From Leptolyngbya sp. FACHB-60 (GTDB lineage Bacteria; Cyanobacteriota; Cyanobacteriia; Phormidesmidales; Phormidesmidaceae), in NCBI RefSeq assembly GCF_014695775.1, contig NZ_JACJOX010000076.1, positions 1 through 44,821 of the forward strand: a stretch of 44,821 nt of DNA, given 5' to 3'. The position numbers were made by a program, and so were the translations under genes. The notes under the pieces are model-generated. The model worked only from the letters and a program-made list of their open reading frames with translations. It ran no database searches and was not told the origin of the DNA. This document shows positions 26,295 to 34,541 of the stretch, one piece after another (positions within the stretch are counted from its first letter, which is position 1; every line of letters begins with the position of its first letter).

Positions 26295-27443
26295 ATGACT
26301 TCTGAAGCTTTACCCGCCGCTGTGGCGATCGTGCACGAGTGGCTCGTCAGTCGGGCGGGGTCAGAAAAAGTCGTCGAGCAAATGCTGGCGCTGTGTCCTG
26401 GGGCAGATGTCTTTAGCCTAGTGCAGTTCTTAGAACCCGAGGCCGTCTCGCTGATCCCGCTAGGGACGCGGGTGCAGACCTCATTTCTGCAAAAATTGCC
26501 TGGGGCGCGGCAGCACTTTCGTCAATATTTGCCGTTGATGCCCCTGGCGGTGGAGCAGTTCGACCTCTCAGATTACGATCTGGTGCTCTCCAGCAACCAC
26601 GCTGTGGCCAAGGGGGTGCTCACCCGACCACATCAGCTCCACATCAGCTACGTGCACACTCCCATTCGCTACGCCTGGGATTTGCAGCACCAGTACCTCC
26701 AGCAGGCGGGGCTTACCCGAGGAGCCAAAAGCGCCCTGACCCGACTGATTTTGCACTACCTGCGCCTGTGGGATCTGGCGGCCGCCCACCGGGTCGACTG
26801 TTTTGTGGCCAACTCTCGCTACGTAGCCCGCCGCATTTGGAAAACCTACCGCCGTCCCGCCACGGTGATCTATCCCCCAGTGGCAGTCGATCGCTTTCGC
26901 TGGCAGCAGCCCCGCGACGACTTCTATCTCACGGTATCGCGCTGTGTGCCCTACAAGCGGGTCGATCTGACTGTGGAGGCTTTTAACCGCCTCGGGCTGC
27001 CCCTAGTGGTGATTGGCGATGGGCCAGCTCTGGCCGAGCTACAGCGATCGGCCAAACCCAATATCAGCTTTTTGCGGAACCCTGCGGACGCGGTGGTGTC
27101 AGATCATATGGAACGTTGCCGAGGGTTTATTTTCCCGGCGGAAGAAGACTTTGGCATCACGGTAGTCGAAGCTCAAGCGGCAGGGGCACCGGTGATTGCC
27201 TACGGTCAGGGGGGCTGTGCCGAAACCGTGCAACCGGGGAAAACTGGGATACTGTTTAGCCAACAAAGTGTCGATCATCTGGTGCAGGCGGTGCAGCATT
27301 TTGCCCAGCACGGTGTCGAGTTTGAGGCCGAAGCCATTCGCCACCATGCTGAAACCTTTTCTGAAGCAAGATTTCGCCAGGAATTAACCACTTATTTGGC
27401 AGATAAATGGCTGAAATTTCAGCAGGGCAATGAATTAGAGTAG
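26295..27443 (+). CDS. GT4-family glycosyltransferase
   Basis: A 382-residue cytoplasmic or peripheral-membrane retaining glycosyltransferase of GT-B fold. It begins 'AIVHEWLVSRAGSEKVVEQML'. The acceptor-side motif is 'ISYVHTPIRYAWDLQHQY'. The C-terminal donor site is 'YLTVSRCVPYKRVDLTVEAFNRL...VIGDGPALAELQ' with 'FIFPAEEDFGITVVEAQAAGAPVIAYGQGGCAETV', where the EDFGxxxxEAxAxG stretch carries the E-x7-E catalytic/donor residues. The sugar it transfers is unknown. It precedes a sugar-phosphate transferase and a Wzy-like gene, so it probably extends a lipid-linked exopolysaccharide repeat. Confidence 0.9.
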   Translation: MTSEALPAAVAIVHEWLVSRAGSEKVVEQMLALCPGADVFSLVQFLEPEAVSLIPLGTRVQTSFLQKLPGARQHFRQYLPLMPLAVEQFDLSDYDLVLSSNHAVAKGVLTRPHQLHISYVHTPIRYAWDLQHQYLQQAGLTRGAKSALTRLILHYLRLWDLAAAHRVDCFVANSRYVARRIWKTYRRPATVIYPPVAVDRFRWQQPRDDFYLTVSRCVPYKRVDLTVEAFNRLGLPLVVIGDGPALAELQRSAKPNISFLRNPADAVVSDHMERCRGFIFPAEEDFGITVVEAQAAGAPVIAYGQGGCAETVQPGKTGILFSQQSVDHLVQAVQHFAQHGVEFEAEAIRHHAETFSEARFRQELTTYLADKWLKFQQGNELE

Positions 27444-27474
27444 TGTCGGTGTTTCAGGAGTGTTGGGGAAATTT

Positions 27475-28920
27475 ATGTTTCCTCTTGAGCGCGCGGTTCA
27501 TCCAGTAATGTTGTCCTTGAGGATGTCAACCCGCACCTTGCCGATGGTTGCCCTCCTCAGTACGTCTGATTTGCTAGCCTTAGCCCTGGCCGGTAGTGCG
27601 GGGGTCTATTTACGGTTAGCCTTTGGGGGTGAGTATCTACCCGGTCTCTACGGCCAGCTGTGGCCGATCTTAGGTGTGTTTTTGCTGGCCTATGCTGTGG
27701 CTGGGCTTTACCCAGCGGTGGGCCTGAGCCCCGTCGACGAACTGCGGCGCATCTGTCTATCCACCACCTTTACCTATTTGGTGCTGGGGGCAGGGCTCTT
27801 TTTAACCCGCGAAGGCGAAACCTATTCGCGTGGGGTATTTTTGCTGGCCTGGTTGCTGTCGTTGGTGACGGTGCTGACCGGGCGGCTAATGGTGAGACAG
27901 TGTTTTTCTCGCTACCCCTGGTGGGGTTACCAGGTCCTGATTTTGGGGGGTGGGCGGACTGGCGAGCTGGTGATTCAAACCCTAAAAAATCAGCCTGAGT
28001 TTGGTCTAAAACCCGTGGCCGTGCTGGATGACAGCCGGGTGCATGAGGGGGGACTGTGCGGCGTGCCCATTGTTGGGCCATTGTCGGCCGCACCGCACCT
28101 GGCCCTTCGTCACGACATTCACTATGCCATTGTTGCTATGCCTGGGGTGCAGCGAGAAAAGCTGCTGCGGGTGCTGGAGCTGTATGGTCGCACCTTTCCC
28201 CATTTGTTGATGATTCCTGACCTATTTGGGGTGGCTAGCCTGTGGGTCAGCTCAAAAGACCTGGGCGGCATTCTGGGCCTAGAAATTCGTCAACAGCTGC
28301 TGCTACCAGGGCCGCGCCTGATTAAAACTCTGCTGGACTTGGTCTTGACCCTAGTCATTGGATTGTGTTTGCTGCCGGTACTGGCGGTGATTGCGGTCTT
28401 GGTCAAGCTCGACTCGCGGGGGCCGATATTTTATGGGCAACCTCGCCTGGGGCAAAATAGCGTGCCCTTTACCGCCTGGAAGTTTCGCTCGATGGTGCCC
28501 AATGCTGCGCAGGTGTTAGATCGCTACCTGGACGAGAACCCTGACCTGCGAGAGCAGTGGGAGCGGGATCACAAGCTGCGCTACGACCCGCGCATTACCC
28601 GTGTGGGCCGTTTTCTGCGCCGCACCAGTCTCGATGAGCTGCCCCAGCTGTGGAATGTGCTGTGGGGCGAGATGAGCTTAGTTGGCCCGCGCCCGATCGT
28701 GACGGAGGAAATTGCTCGTTATGCCGACAAGTACAGCCTTTACACGAAGGTGCTACCGGGCCTGACGGGGCTATGGCAGGTGTCGGGGCGCAACAATGTG
28801 TCTTATGAGGAGCGGGTCAACCTGGATGCCTACTACGTGAGAAACTGGTCAGTCTGGCTAGACATTTATATTCTGCTAAGAACAGTGTGGGTGGTTGTAA
28901 TTGGCGATGGAGCCTACTAG
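27475..28920 (+). CDS. polyprenyl-phosphate sugar-1-phosphate transferase (WbaP-type)
   Basis: Starts repeat-unit assembly by moving a hexose-1-phosphate onto undecaprenyl phosphate. About 481 residues from ATG 27475; a GTG at 27460 is an alternative start. N-terminal part: about four or five hydrophobic helices (residues 20-140). Middle: a Rossmann-like domain 'QVLILGGGRTGELVIQTLK'. C-terminus: a membrane segment, then the catalytic domain with 'FRSMVPNAAQVLDRYLDENPDLREQW', 'RITRVGRFLRRTSLDELPQLWNVLWGEMSLVGPRPIV' and 'LPGLTGLWQVSGRN'. It begins about 30 bases after the glycosyltransferase, suggesting an operon. Confidence 0.92.
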   Translation: MFPLERAVHPVMLSLRMSTRTLPMVALLSTSDLLALALAGSAGVYLRLAFGGEYLPGLYGQLWPILGVFLLAYAVAGLYPAVGLSPVDELRRICLSTTFTYLVLGAGLFLTREGETYSRGVFLLAWLLSLVTVLTGRLMVRQCFSRYPWWGYQVLILGGGRTGELVIQTLKNQPEFGLKPVAVLDDSRVHEGGLCGVPIVGPLSAAPHLALRHDIHYAIVAMPGVQREKLLRVLELYGRTFPHLLMIPDLFGVASLWVSSKDLGGILGLEIRQQLLLPGPRLIKTLLDLVLTLVIGLCLLPVLAVIAVLVKLDSRGPIFYGQPRLGQNSVPFTAWKFRSMVPNAAQVLDRYLDENPDLREQWERDHKLRYDPRITRVGRFLRRTSLDELPQLWNVLWGEMSLVGPRPIVTEEIARYADKYSLYTKVLPGLTGLWQVSGRNNVSYEERVNLDAYYVRNWSVWLDIYILLRTVWVVVIGDGAY

Positions 28921-30214
28921 GGTAAAAGGATTTGGGGCCGGTAGCGTAGCCCAAGAACGGCTGGTTTTGGCCAGCTTGGTGGCGTTGCCCTACATCGTCT
29001 ATGGGGCGATCGCGGGGTTGGTCTGGTTTTTGTTGGTGAACCTGTACCACGGCTGGCAGGCGATTGGGCGATTGCTCTACGCCCAGGGCTGGCTATGGCT
29101 GGCCCTGGGGCTCGGGGTCAGCGTAGCGCTTTCTCTGGCACCGGGGGAGTCGGCTCTGCAAGCGCTTAATTTTGTACCATTTTTTGTGCTCTACGGGGCG
29201 ATCGCCATTGCTGTGCCGCAGTTTCGCCAGCCCTGGGCGACACTGCACAACTGGGCCGTGGCGCTACTGGTGGCAACTGTACCCGTCAACCTGACGGCGA
29301 TCGCGGAGTTTTACCTGCGATCGCCCGGCGGCCTAGCGCGCTGGGGCAACCATCCTGGGCTAGCCTGGCTCTACGAGCAAACCAACTACGGCCAGCGTGC
29401 CAGTGCAATGTTTGGGCATCCCAACGCCCTGGCCAACTACATGGTGATTGTGTTTGGGCTGGGGCTAGGGCTCTGCGCCTACTACCTCAACCGCCCTAAC
29501 CTAAGGGCTAAAAGCATTTGGATTTGCGCTGCCACAGCCCTGGCACTGGTGGGCATTTACTGCTCAGGTTCGCGCAATGGGCTGCTGATCGCGGGCATTC
29601 AACTGCTGCTGTTTGGCGGCCTGCTGCGGCCCTACCGCTATATTTTTTGGGCGGGGCTAGGGGCGATCGCGCTGCTCACCATCAGCGCTTTGGTCTGGGG
29701 CGTAGGGGGCCGCACCCTGCCCGAGGCCTTTGCCACCGTTTCTCTACGCTTTACTATTTGGCGCTTAGCCCTCGAAATGATTCCGCAGCACCCCTGGTTT
29801 GGCACGGGCCTGGGTACCTTTAAGCAGCTCTACGACCCAGCCGACTTTCCGGTGGCGGGTGACTTCTTGCCCCACGCTCACAACCTGTGGCTGATGCTAG
29901 CTGCCGAAGCCGGTATCCCGGTTGCTCTGGGGTTTACGGGCATAGTAGGGTGGATCTTGGGGCGCGGCACCTTTGCCCTGGTTTCAGTTCCGTTACCCCC
30001 AAATGCCATGGCCCTTTTGGCAGGCTACCTCACTGGCTTTGGCGGCACCGCAGCCTTTGCCATCTTTGATCTGGCCTTTTACGATGGCCGCATCAATATC
30101 TTAGGATGGCTGCTATTGGGCTGCATTCAGGCCATGGCGTACCTAAGGTTGACCGCTAAATCAGCTTCACAAGCCGGAGACCAAAGTACAGCCCAACAGC
30201 CGTACCCACCATGA
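28907..30214 (+). CDS. O-antigen ligase/polymerase-like (Wzy_C) membrane protein
   Basis: A polytopic protein of about 435 residues (from ATG 28907, overlapping the previous gene by 14 bases) with ten to twelve hydrophobic helices. The Wzy_C signature is clear: 'ASAMFGHPNALANYMVIVFGL', 'IYCSGSRNGLLIAGIQLL', and 'IPQHPWFGTGLGTFKQLYDP' with 'PHAHNLWLMLAAEAGIPVALGF', holding the Arg/His residues of ligase and polymerase families. It probably polymerises or ligates the glycan made by the two preceding genes. Its last 59 bases overlap petL on the opposite strand. Confidence 0.9.
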   Translation: MEPTRVKGFGAGSVAQERLVLASLVALPYIVYGAIAGLVWFLLVNLYHGWQAIGRLLYAQGWLWLALGLGVSVALSLAPGESALQALNFVPFFVLYGAIAIAVPQFRQPWATLHNWAVALLVATVPVNLTAIAEFYLRSPGGLARWGNHPGLAWLYEQTNYGQRASAMFGHPNALANYMVIVFGLGLGLCAYYLNRPNLRAKSIWICAATALALVGIYCSGSRNGLLIAGIQLLLFGGLLRPYRYIFWAGLGAIALLTISALVWGVGGRTLPEAFATVSLRFTIWRLALEMIPQHPWFGTGLGTFKQLYDPADFPVAGDFLPHAHNLWLMLAAEAGIPVALGFTGIVGWILGRGTFALVSVPLPPNAMALLAGYLTGFGGTAAFAIFDLAFYDGRINILGWLLLGCIQAMAYLRLTAKSASQAGDQSTAQQPYPP

Positions 30215-30251
30215 CCGACAAAAACAGCACGTAGGCGACTACACCACCCAT
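30156..30251 (-). CDS. petL: cytochrome b6f complex subunit VI
   Basis: A 31-residue single-helix protein, MGGVVAYVLFLSVMVGTAVG followed by LYFGLRLVKLI. The pattern closely follows recalled cyanobacterial PetL sequences (for example '[28 protein letters not shown]'), with the 'FGLR..K' end preserved. PetL stabilises the dimeric cytochrome b6f complex in the thylakoid membrane. A good ribosome site (GGAG, about nine bases upstream) precedes the ATG at 30251. A plausible -10 TATAGA lies further upstream on the minus strand. It overlaps the end of the Wzy-like gene antisense by 59 bases and is easily missed in annotation. Confidence 0.85.
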   Translation of the reverse strand: MGGVVAYVLFLSVMVGTAVGLYFGLRLVKLI

Positions 30252-30316
30252 AATTTCTCTCTCCACAACGGTTACGACTCTATATTGAACCACAGCGGGG
30301 GAGTGTGAGGGAGTAG

Positions 30317-30522
30317 GGGAGGTGAGGGTTTTGTTTGATTACATCTGGTCTGTGAGGGCCAATAGCATGTAGCTTCGGGCATGGTTGCGCTAATGCTTGT
30401 ACCAGGATTCCTTCTGAGCTGAGGCTTTTGTGCATCAGAATTTGCGATGGGGATAGCCAGCTAAATTCCTTGCCACACCTAGAACGCAAATCCTCCCTAG
30501 CTCCCCCATTCCCTCACCTCCC
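30317..30522. repeat. purine-rich inverted repeat upstream of aroB
   Basis: GGGAGGTGAGGG (30317-30328) and CCCTCACCTCCC (30511-30522) are a perfect 12-base inverted repeat. Flanks are likewise purine-rich on the left (GGGGGAGTGTGAGGGAG from 30297) and pyrimidine-rich on the right (to 30539). They bracket about 180 bases of non-coding sequence between petL and aroB, in which I see no gene. Confidence 0.55.
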
Positions 30523-30583
30523 TCATCTTCCCCGTCCCCACACGTTAAAGTTTTAAAGCACTCCCTCCCCCCAAACTATCCCA

Positions 30584-31687
30584 ATGAAATCCGTCATTCC
30601 TGTCCCACTGCCGAATCAACCCTACGATGTGGTGGTGGCCACCGGAGGCATAGATCATTTAGGCACCTGGCTAGGGGGTGGTGAGTCGCCGCTGGTGAAG
30701 CCGGGGCAAAAGCTGCTGCTGGTGTCAAATCCGGCGATTTTTAAGCGGTACGGCGATCGCGCCCTAGCCTCTCTCACCCAAGCGGGCTACGCCGTCGAAA
30801 CCTGTCTACTGCCCGCTGGGGAACGCTACAAAACCCTCAGCTCACTGCAAAAAATCTACGATGCGGCCCTGGACTTTCATTTAGAGCGCAAGTCGGCGAT
30901 GGTGGCCCTGGGGGGCGGTGTGGTTGGCGATATGACCGGCTTTGCCGCCGCCACCTGGCTGCGGGGGGTAAACGTGGTGCAGGTGCCCACCTCGCTGCTG
31001 GCCATGGTAGATGCTTCCATTGGCGGGAAAACTGGCGTCAACCATCCCCGGGGCAAGAACCTGATTGGGGCGTTTCATCAGCCGCGCCTAGTGTTGATCG
31101 ACCCTACGGTGCTGAAAACTCTACCCGTGCGGGAATTCCGGGCGGGGATGGCAGAGGTGATCAAGTACGGCGTGATTTGGGATCAAGACCTGTTTGAAAC
31201 CCTGGAAGCCGCGCCCCGCCTCGATCAGTATCGCTATCTAGGGGATGAGCTACTGCACACCATTCTGACGCGATCGTGCCAGGCCAAGGCTGACGTGGTT
31301 TCCCAAGACGAAAAAGAAGCGGGGCTGCGGGCAATTCTCAATTACGGACACACCATTGGCCACGCGGTCGAAAGTTTAATGAACTATCGCGGGGTCAACC
31401 ACGGGGAAGCGGTGGCGATCGGTATGGTGGCGGTCGGCAAGATTGCCACTGCCCTCAACTACTGGACAGCCGATGAGGAAACGCGCCAGCTGAAACTAAT
31501 TGAGAAAGCGGGGCTACCCACCCAAATTCCGGCCCAGCTGGCCGCTGAGGATATTCTTTCGCTGCTGCAGGGCGACAAAAAAGTGGAGGATGGCCAGGTT
31601 CGCTTTGTCATGCCTGATGGGTTGGGCGCGGCTAAGGTGACGGGCGACATTACCCGGGAGCAAATTTTGGCGGCCCTAGAACACTAG
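30584..31687 (+). CDS. aroB: 3-dehydroquinate synthase
   Basis: Second step of the shikimate pathway: cyclises DAHP to 3-dehydroquinate, using NAD+ and a divalent metal. The 367 residues show the NAD site 'ALGGGVVGDMTGFAAATWLRGV', 'VQVPTSLLAMVDASIGGKTGVNHPRGKNLIGAFHQP', 'EFRAGMAEVIKYGVIWD' with a metal Glu, 'LNYGHTIGHAVES' with metal/catalytic His, and 'NHGEAVAIGMVAVGKIA'. The length is normal. It starts at an ATG, alone on the plus strand between two repeats. Confidence 0.97.
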   Translation: MKSVIPVPLPNQPYDVVVATGGIDHLGTWLGGGESPLVKPGQKLLLVSNPAIFKRYGDRALASLTQAGYAVETCLLPAGERYKTLSSLQKIYDAALDFHLERKSAMVALGGGVVGDMTGFAAATWLRGVNVVQVPTSLLAMVDASIGGKTGVNHPRGKNLIGAFHQPRLVLIDPTVLKTLPVREFRAGMAEVIKYGVIWDQDLFETLEAAPRLDQYRYLGDELLHTILTRSCQAKADVVSQDEKEAGLRAILNYGHTIGHAVESLMNYRGVNHGEAVAIGMVAVGKIATALNYWTADEETRQLKLIEKAGLPTQIPAQLAAEDILSLLQGDKKVEDGQVRFVMPDGLGAAKVTGDITREQILAALEH

Positions 31688-31698
31688 TAGTCTGCCAA

Positions 31699-31810
31699 GC
31701 CAAAAGTGACCGGTGAGTTGGGGTTCAAGGTCCAAGGTCTTAGATTACCGAACTACTTTAAACCGAATACCTTAAACCCCGGACCCCAAGCGGTTAGAGC
31801 TTGTCACAAT
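31699..31810 (-). repeat. 112-bp dispersed repeat, copy A
   Basis: Read on the minus strand this opens ATTGTGACAAGCTCTAAC and closes GTCACTTTTGGC, with hairpin-prone GGGGTTTAAGGT / ACCTTGAACCCC words inside. A second copy of exactly the same length is at 42199-42310 in the other orientation. Outer GTGAC/GTCAC form a short terminal inverted repeat. It occupies the gap between aroB and hisB; I see no gene in it. Confidence 0.7.
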
Positions 31811-31928
31811 TAGCTTGGTCAAGTACTAGTAGTGCTGAGGAAAACCCTGTCTCTTGCCCTTAACGGCTATGGTCGGTTGGTGGATACAGACTTCGGTAAA
31901 ATGAGACATTACCCGTCAGCAACCCGCC

Positions 31929-32570
31929 ATGCAAACCCAAGACCGTCCGATTTCTGTTCCTGCTCCTGGTTTGGTTTACCCCAGCCGCAGCGCCAGCGTG
32001 AGCCGCACCACTGGGGAAACTGACGTGCAGGTGAGCCTCAATTTGGACGGCACTGGGCAGTGTGAGGCGAAGACGGGCATCCCGTTTCTTGACCACATGC
32101 TGCACCAGATTTCATCCCACGGGTTGATTGATCTGGACGTACGGGCCACAGGCGACATCGAAATTGACGACCACCACACCAACGAAGATGTGGGCATTAC
32201 CCTAGGAATGGCGCTGCACCAGGCTTTGGGCGATCGCAAAGGCATTACCCGCTTCGGCCACTTTGTCGCGCCGCTCGACGAATCGCTAGTGCAGGTGGCG
32301 TTAGATTTCTCAGGTCGGCCTCACCTCAGCTATGGGCTAGAGATTCCCACCCAGCGGGTAGGTACCTACGACACGCAGCTGGTGCGCGAGTTTTTTGTGG
32401 CGGTGGTCAACCACAGCCAAATGACCTTGCACATTCGCCAGCTCGACGGCATTAACTCGCACCACATTATTGAGGCCACATTCAAGGCCTTTGCCCGCGC
32501 CATGCGCATGGCCACCGAGGTAGACCCCCGCCGAGCGCACCTCATTCCCAGCTCTAAGGGTGTGATTTAG
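31929..32570 (+). CDS. hisB: imidazoleglycerol-phosphate dehydratase
   Basis: Dehydrates imidazole glycerol phosphate in histidine synthesis, binding two manganese ions through repeated His motifs. The 213-residue protein shows 'GIPFLDHMLHQISSHG', 'IDDHHTNEDVGITLG' and 'GINSHHIIEATFKAFARAMRMA', the last two holding the metal-ligand histidine clusters. The 'DPRRAHLIPSSKGVI' finish is typical. It is a monofunctional HisB with no phosphatase domain. A degenerate extra copy of its 3' end lies at 33452-33559, past the methyltransferase. Confidence 0.97.
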   Translation: MQTQDRPISVPAPGLVYPSRSASVSRTTGETDVQVSLNLDGTGQCEAKTGIPFLDHMLHQISSHGLIDLDVRATGDIEIDDHHTNEDVGITLGMALHQALGDRKGITRFGHFVAPLDESLVQVALDFSGRPHLSYGLEIPTQRVGTYDTQLVREFFVAVVNHSQMTLHIRQLDGINSHHIIEATFKAFARAMRMATEVDPRRAHLIPSSKGVI

Positions 32571-32609
32571 ACGCTGAACCTCTGTCTGCCAATGTAAACG
32601 AGTGTAGTC

Positions 32610-33350
32610 ATGTTTAGACAAGTCACACCGGGCACCACCAGTCGCCTTACCACCGTTGACCACGGCGAAACCTATGGCCGCCATGTCTTGGCGCAGGTGG
32701 TGCCAACTCTGGCGATTGACACCTGCCTCGACATTGGCTGCGGGGGAGGCCAAGATTTGCAAGTGGTTTTAGCTCAGCATCCTCAAGCTCAGTGCGTTGG
32801 GGTTGACTATGGCGATTGGCATGCCGCCGCGCTAGCCGCCATCGACATTAAACCAATTTCAGTCAATGTTGAAACTGAACCGCTGCCCATAGCCTCGGAA
32901 TCAGTAGATTTGGTCATTGCTAATCAGGTGCTAGAGCACACCAAAGAAATCTACTGGATCAATCACGAAATTTTTAGGGTCTTAAAGGTGGGAGGCTACT
33001 TCTATCTGGGGGTGCCTAACGTTTTGTCCCTTCACAATAGACTCTTGGGTCTGTTTGGGGTACACCCCACCTGTAGCAAGATGCTTTCGGCCCATGTGAG
33101 GCCCTTTTCTAAACACGATACGCTCCTCTTTTACCGAGAAGTAGCGGGAGATTTGACTCATCTGGCAGGTTTCTATGGGTCGCAGTTTTACCCGTTTCCC
33201 AAGCATTTAGCTCGTCCTCTAGCCCGTGCATTGCCTAGCTTTGCTTTCTCAATTTTCTTCTTAATCAAAAAAACGAGGCCCTACGATGGGGAGTTTTTAA
33301 AGCATTTGTCAAAGGTGCACTTAGAAACCAATTTTTTTAGAGGCCATTAG
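32610..33350 (+). CDS. class I SAM-dependent methyltransferase
   Basis: A 246-residue soluble enzyme. SAM site motif I is 'CLDIGCGGGQDLQVVLAQ'; motif II/III region is 'CVGVDYGDWHAAALAAI' and 'VDLVIANQVLEHTKEIYWINHEIFRVLKVGGYFYLGVPN', a methyltransf_11/23-like pattern often seen in small-molecule or glycan methylation. The second half is more AT-rich than neighbouring genes and has basic and aromatic residues (KHLARPLARALPSFAFSIFFLIKKTRP). The substrate is unknown. It sits between hisB and a hisB remnant, which suggests it arrived by recombination. Confidence 0.87.
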   Translation: MFRQVTPGTTSRLTTVDHGETYGRHVLAQVVPTLAIDTCLDIGCGGGQDLQVVLAQHPQAQCVGVDYGDWHAAALAAIDIKPISVNVETEPLPIASESVDLVIANQVLEHTKEIYWINHEIFRVLKVGGYFYLGVPNVLSLHNRLLGLFGVHPTCSKMLSAHVRPFSKHDTLLFYREVAGDLTHLAGFYGSQFYPFPKHLARPLARALPSFAFSIFFLIKKTRPYDGEFLKHLSKVHLETNFFRGH

Positions 33351-33451
33351 CCGTCTACCTAGCTCGCAGCCACTAAGTGGTTTAGCAGGCTGAGGAGGTA
33401 GCAGAGCTAATCACTGCCCCATACAGTCTCAGAAAAGTTGAGGAGGCTGAC

Positions 33452-33559
33452 ATGCCCACCAAGAATGCATCCAAGGCCTTTGCGCGGGCCATGCGCATGG
33501 CTACCGGGGCGGACTTCCGCCGAGCGCATCTGATTCCCAGTTCTAAAGGGGTGATTTAG
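33452..33559 (+). pseudogene. hisB: degenerate copy of the hisB 3' end
   Basis: The last 30 codons (33470-33559) align without gaps to the hisB end at 32481-32570; I count 76 of 90 identical bases. Eight of the changed codons are silent and four change the residue, so this copy evolved as coding sequence. It ends in the same '...RRAHLIPSSKGVI' and TAG. An ATG at 33452 with AGGAGG upstream opens a 35-residue frame, but only the tail of the enzyme remains. It could be a leftover of the original hisB after replacement, or a duplication scar. Confidence 0.8.
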
Positions 33560-33680
33560 GCCAATTATTTATCCTCCCTAGGCAGACTATTGCTGGCCCT
33601 AAGACCCGTATCTCGACAGAGCGTAAACCCTTGGGATGCCGTCTAGACTATGCCTTCAACCCTATGAAAGGACACTTACG

Positions 33681-34424
33681 ATGGCTAAAGGCAATTCAGA
33701 TTTGGGAGAGCAGGCCCTAAGCAAAGCATTTGAGGTAGGGCTATCTACCCAGCTCGATGCCGCAGACGACCTAGATGCCGATATTCGTACCAACCCGATC
33801 GCGCTGATGCAGGGGGAGCTAGAATCGGCTGAAATTCAAGGGCGGGGTCTGGTGATCAAAAATGACCTGCGTACTGAGCAGCTTTCGGTCAAAACCGATG
33901 GCATCGCCATTGACCCCCTCAAGGCAGCTTTCGGCAATATTGAGCTAACTCGCCCCACCAACGCCAGCGCCGCGGTTGAGCTGACCGAGGTCGATATTGA
34001 GCGGGCCTGCAATTCTGACTATATTCAGCAAAAACTGAAGTCTCTGGACGTCACCCTAGACGGCCGTCCAGTGCAGGTCAGTGCTGAGCAAATTGACTTT
34101 TCTCTGCCGGGGAATGGTCAGGTGGCGATCGCCGCTAGCGTACTGCTAGAAGAAACCGGCGAACGGCAGCAGGTGGCCTTTCGCACCACCCCAGCTATGG
34201 GGCCCCAGGGGCATGAGGTGGTGCTGAACGACGTTCAAATCGAGCCAGAAAACACCTCAGAACCCCTGACCCAGAGTTTGCTGGTGGCGGCCAAAGACCT
34301 GCTCAACCTGCATAATTTTACCCTCAGCGGCATGACGCTCCAGCTGCAAAGCCTAGACGTACAGCCAGGGAAAATTGCGCTACAGATGCAGGCCTATGTG
34401 GAGAAATTCCCTGGGGGGCAATAA
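33681..34424 (+). CDS. DUF2993/LmeA-like protein
   Basis: About 247 residues from ATG 33681 with AAGGA about nine bases upstream; the open frame begins earlier at 33636 but lacks signals. 'GEQALSKAFEVGLSTQLDAADDLDADIRTNPIALMQGELESAEIQGRGLVIKNDLRTEQLSVKTDGIAIDPLKAAFGNIELTRPTNASAAVELTEVDIERA', when read in short motifs, follows the cyanobacterial DUF2993 pattern. Some bacterial relatives (LmeA) bind membrane phospholipids. No signal peptide is obvious, so the location is uncertain. It ends just before a hairpin terminator. Confidence 0.75.
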   Translation: MAKGNSDLGEQALSKAFEVGLSTQLDAADDLDADIRTNPIALMQGELESAEIQGRGLVIKNDLRTEQLSVKTDGIAIDPLKAAFGNIELTRPTNASAAVELTEVDIERACNSDYIQQKLKSLDVTLDGRPVQVSAEQIDFSLPGNGQVAIAASVLLEETGERQQVAFRTTPAMGPQGHEVVLNDVQIEPENTSEPLTQSLLVAAKDLLNLHNFTLSGMTLQLQSLDVQPGKIALQMQAYVEKFPGGQ

Positions 34425-34448
34425 GCGGTTTTGACTGTGGCCGGTCGT

Positions 34449-34486
34449 AAAAGGGACGGATGCTTGAGTACAGCAGTCTGTCCTTT
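34449..34486. terminator. bidirectional terminator-like hairpin
   Basis: AAAAGGGACGGATGCT (34449-34464) pairs imperfectly with AGCAGTCTGTCCTTTTT (34472-34487). The A-run on the left and T-run on the right suit termination from both sides, between the convergent DUF2993-like and exonuclease genes. Confidence 0.6.
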
Positions 34487-34541
34487 TTGCGATCGCTCCC
34501 ATAGAGCAGTCACCCTCAGCCGATTGGTTGGGGGTGAAGGG

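Noticed and set aside
30280..30489. Minus-strand 69-residue frame in the aroB upstream region
   Set aside because: It overlaps the purine-rich repeat and has no coherent domain or ribosome site.
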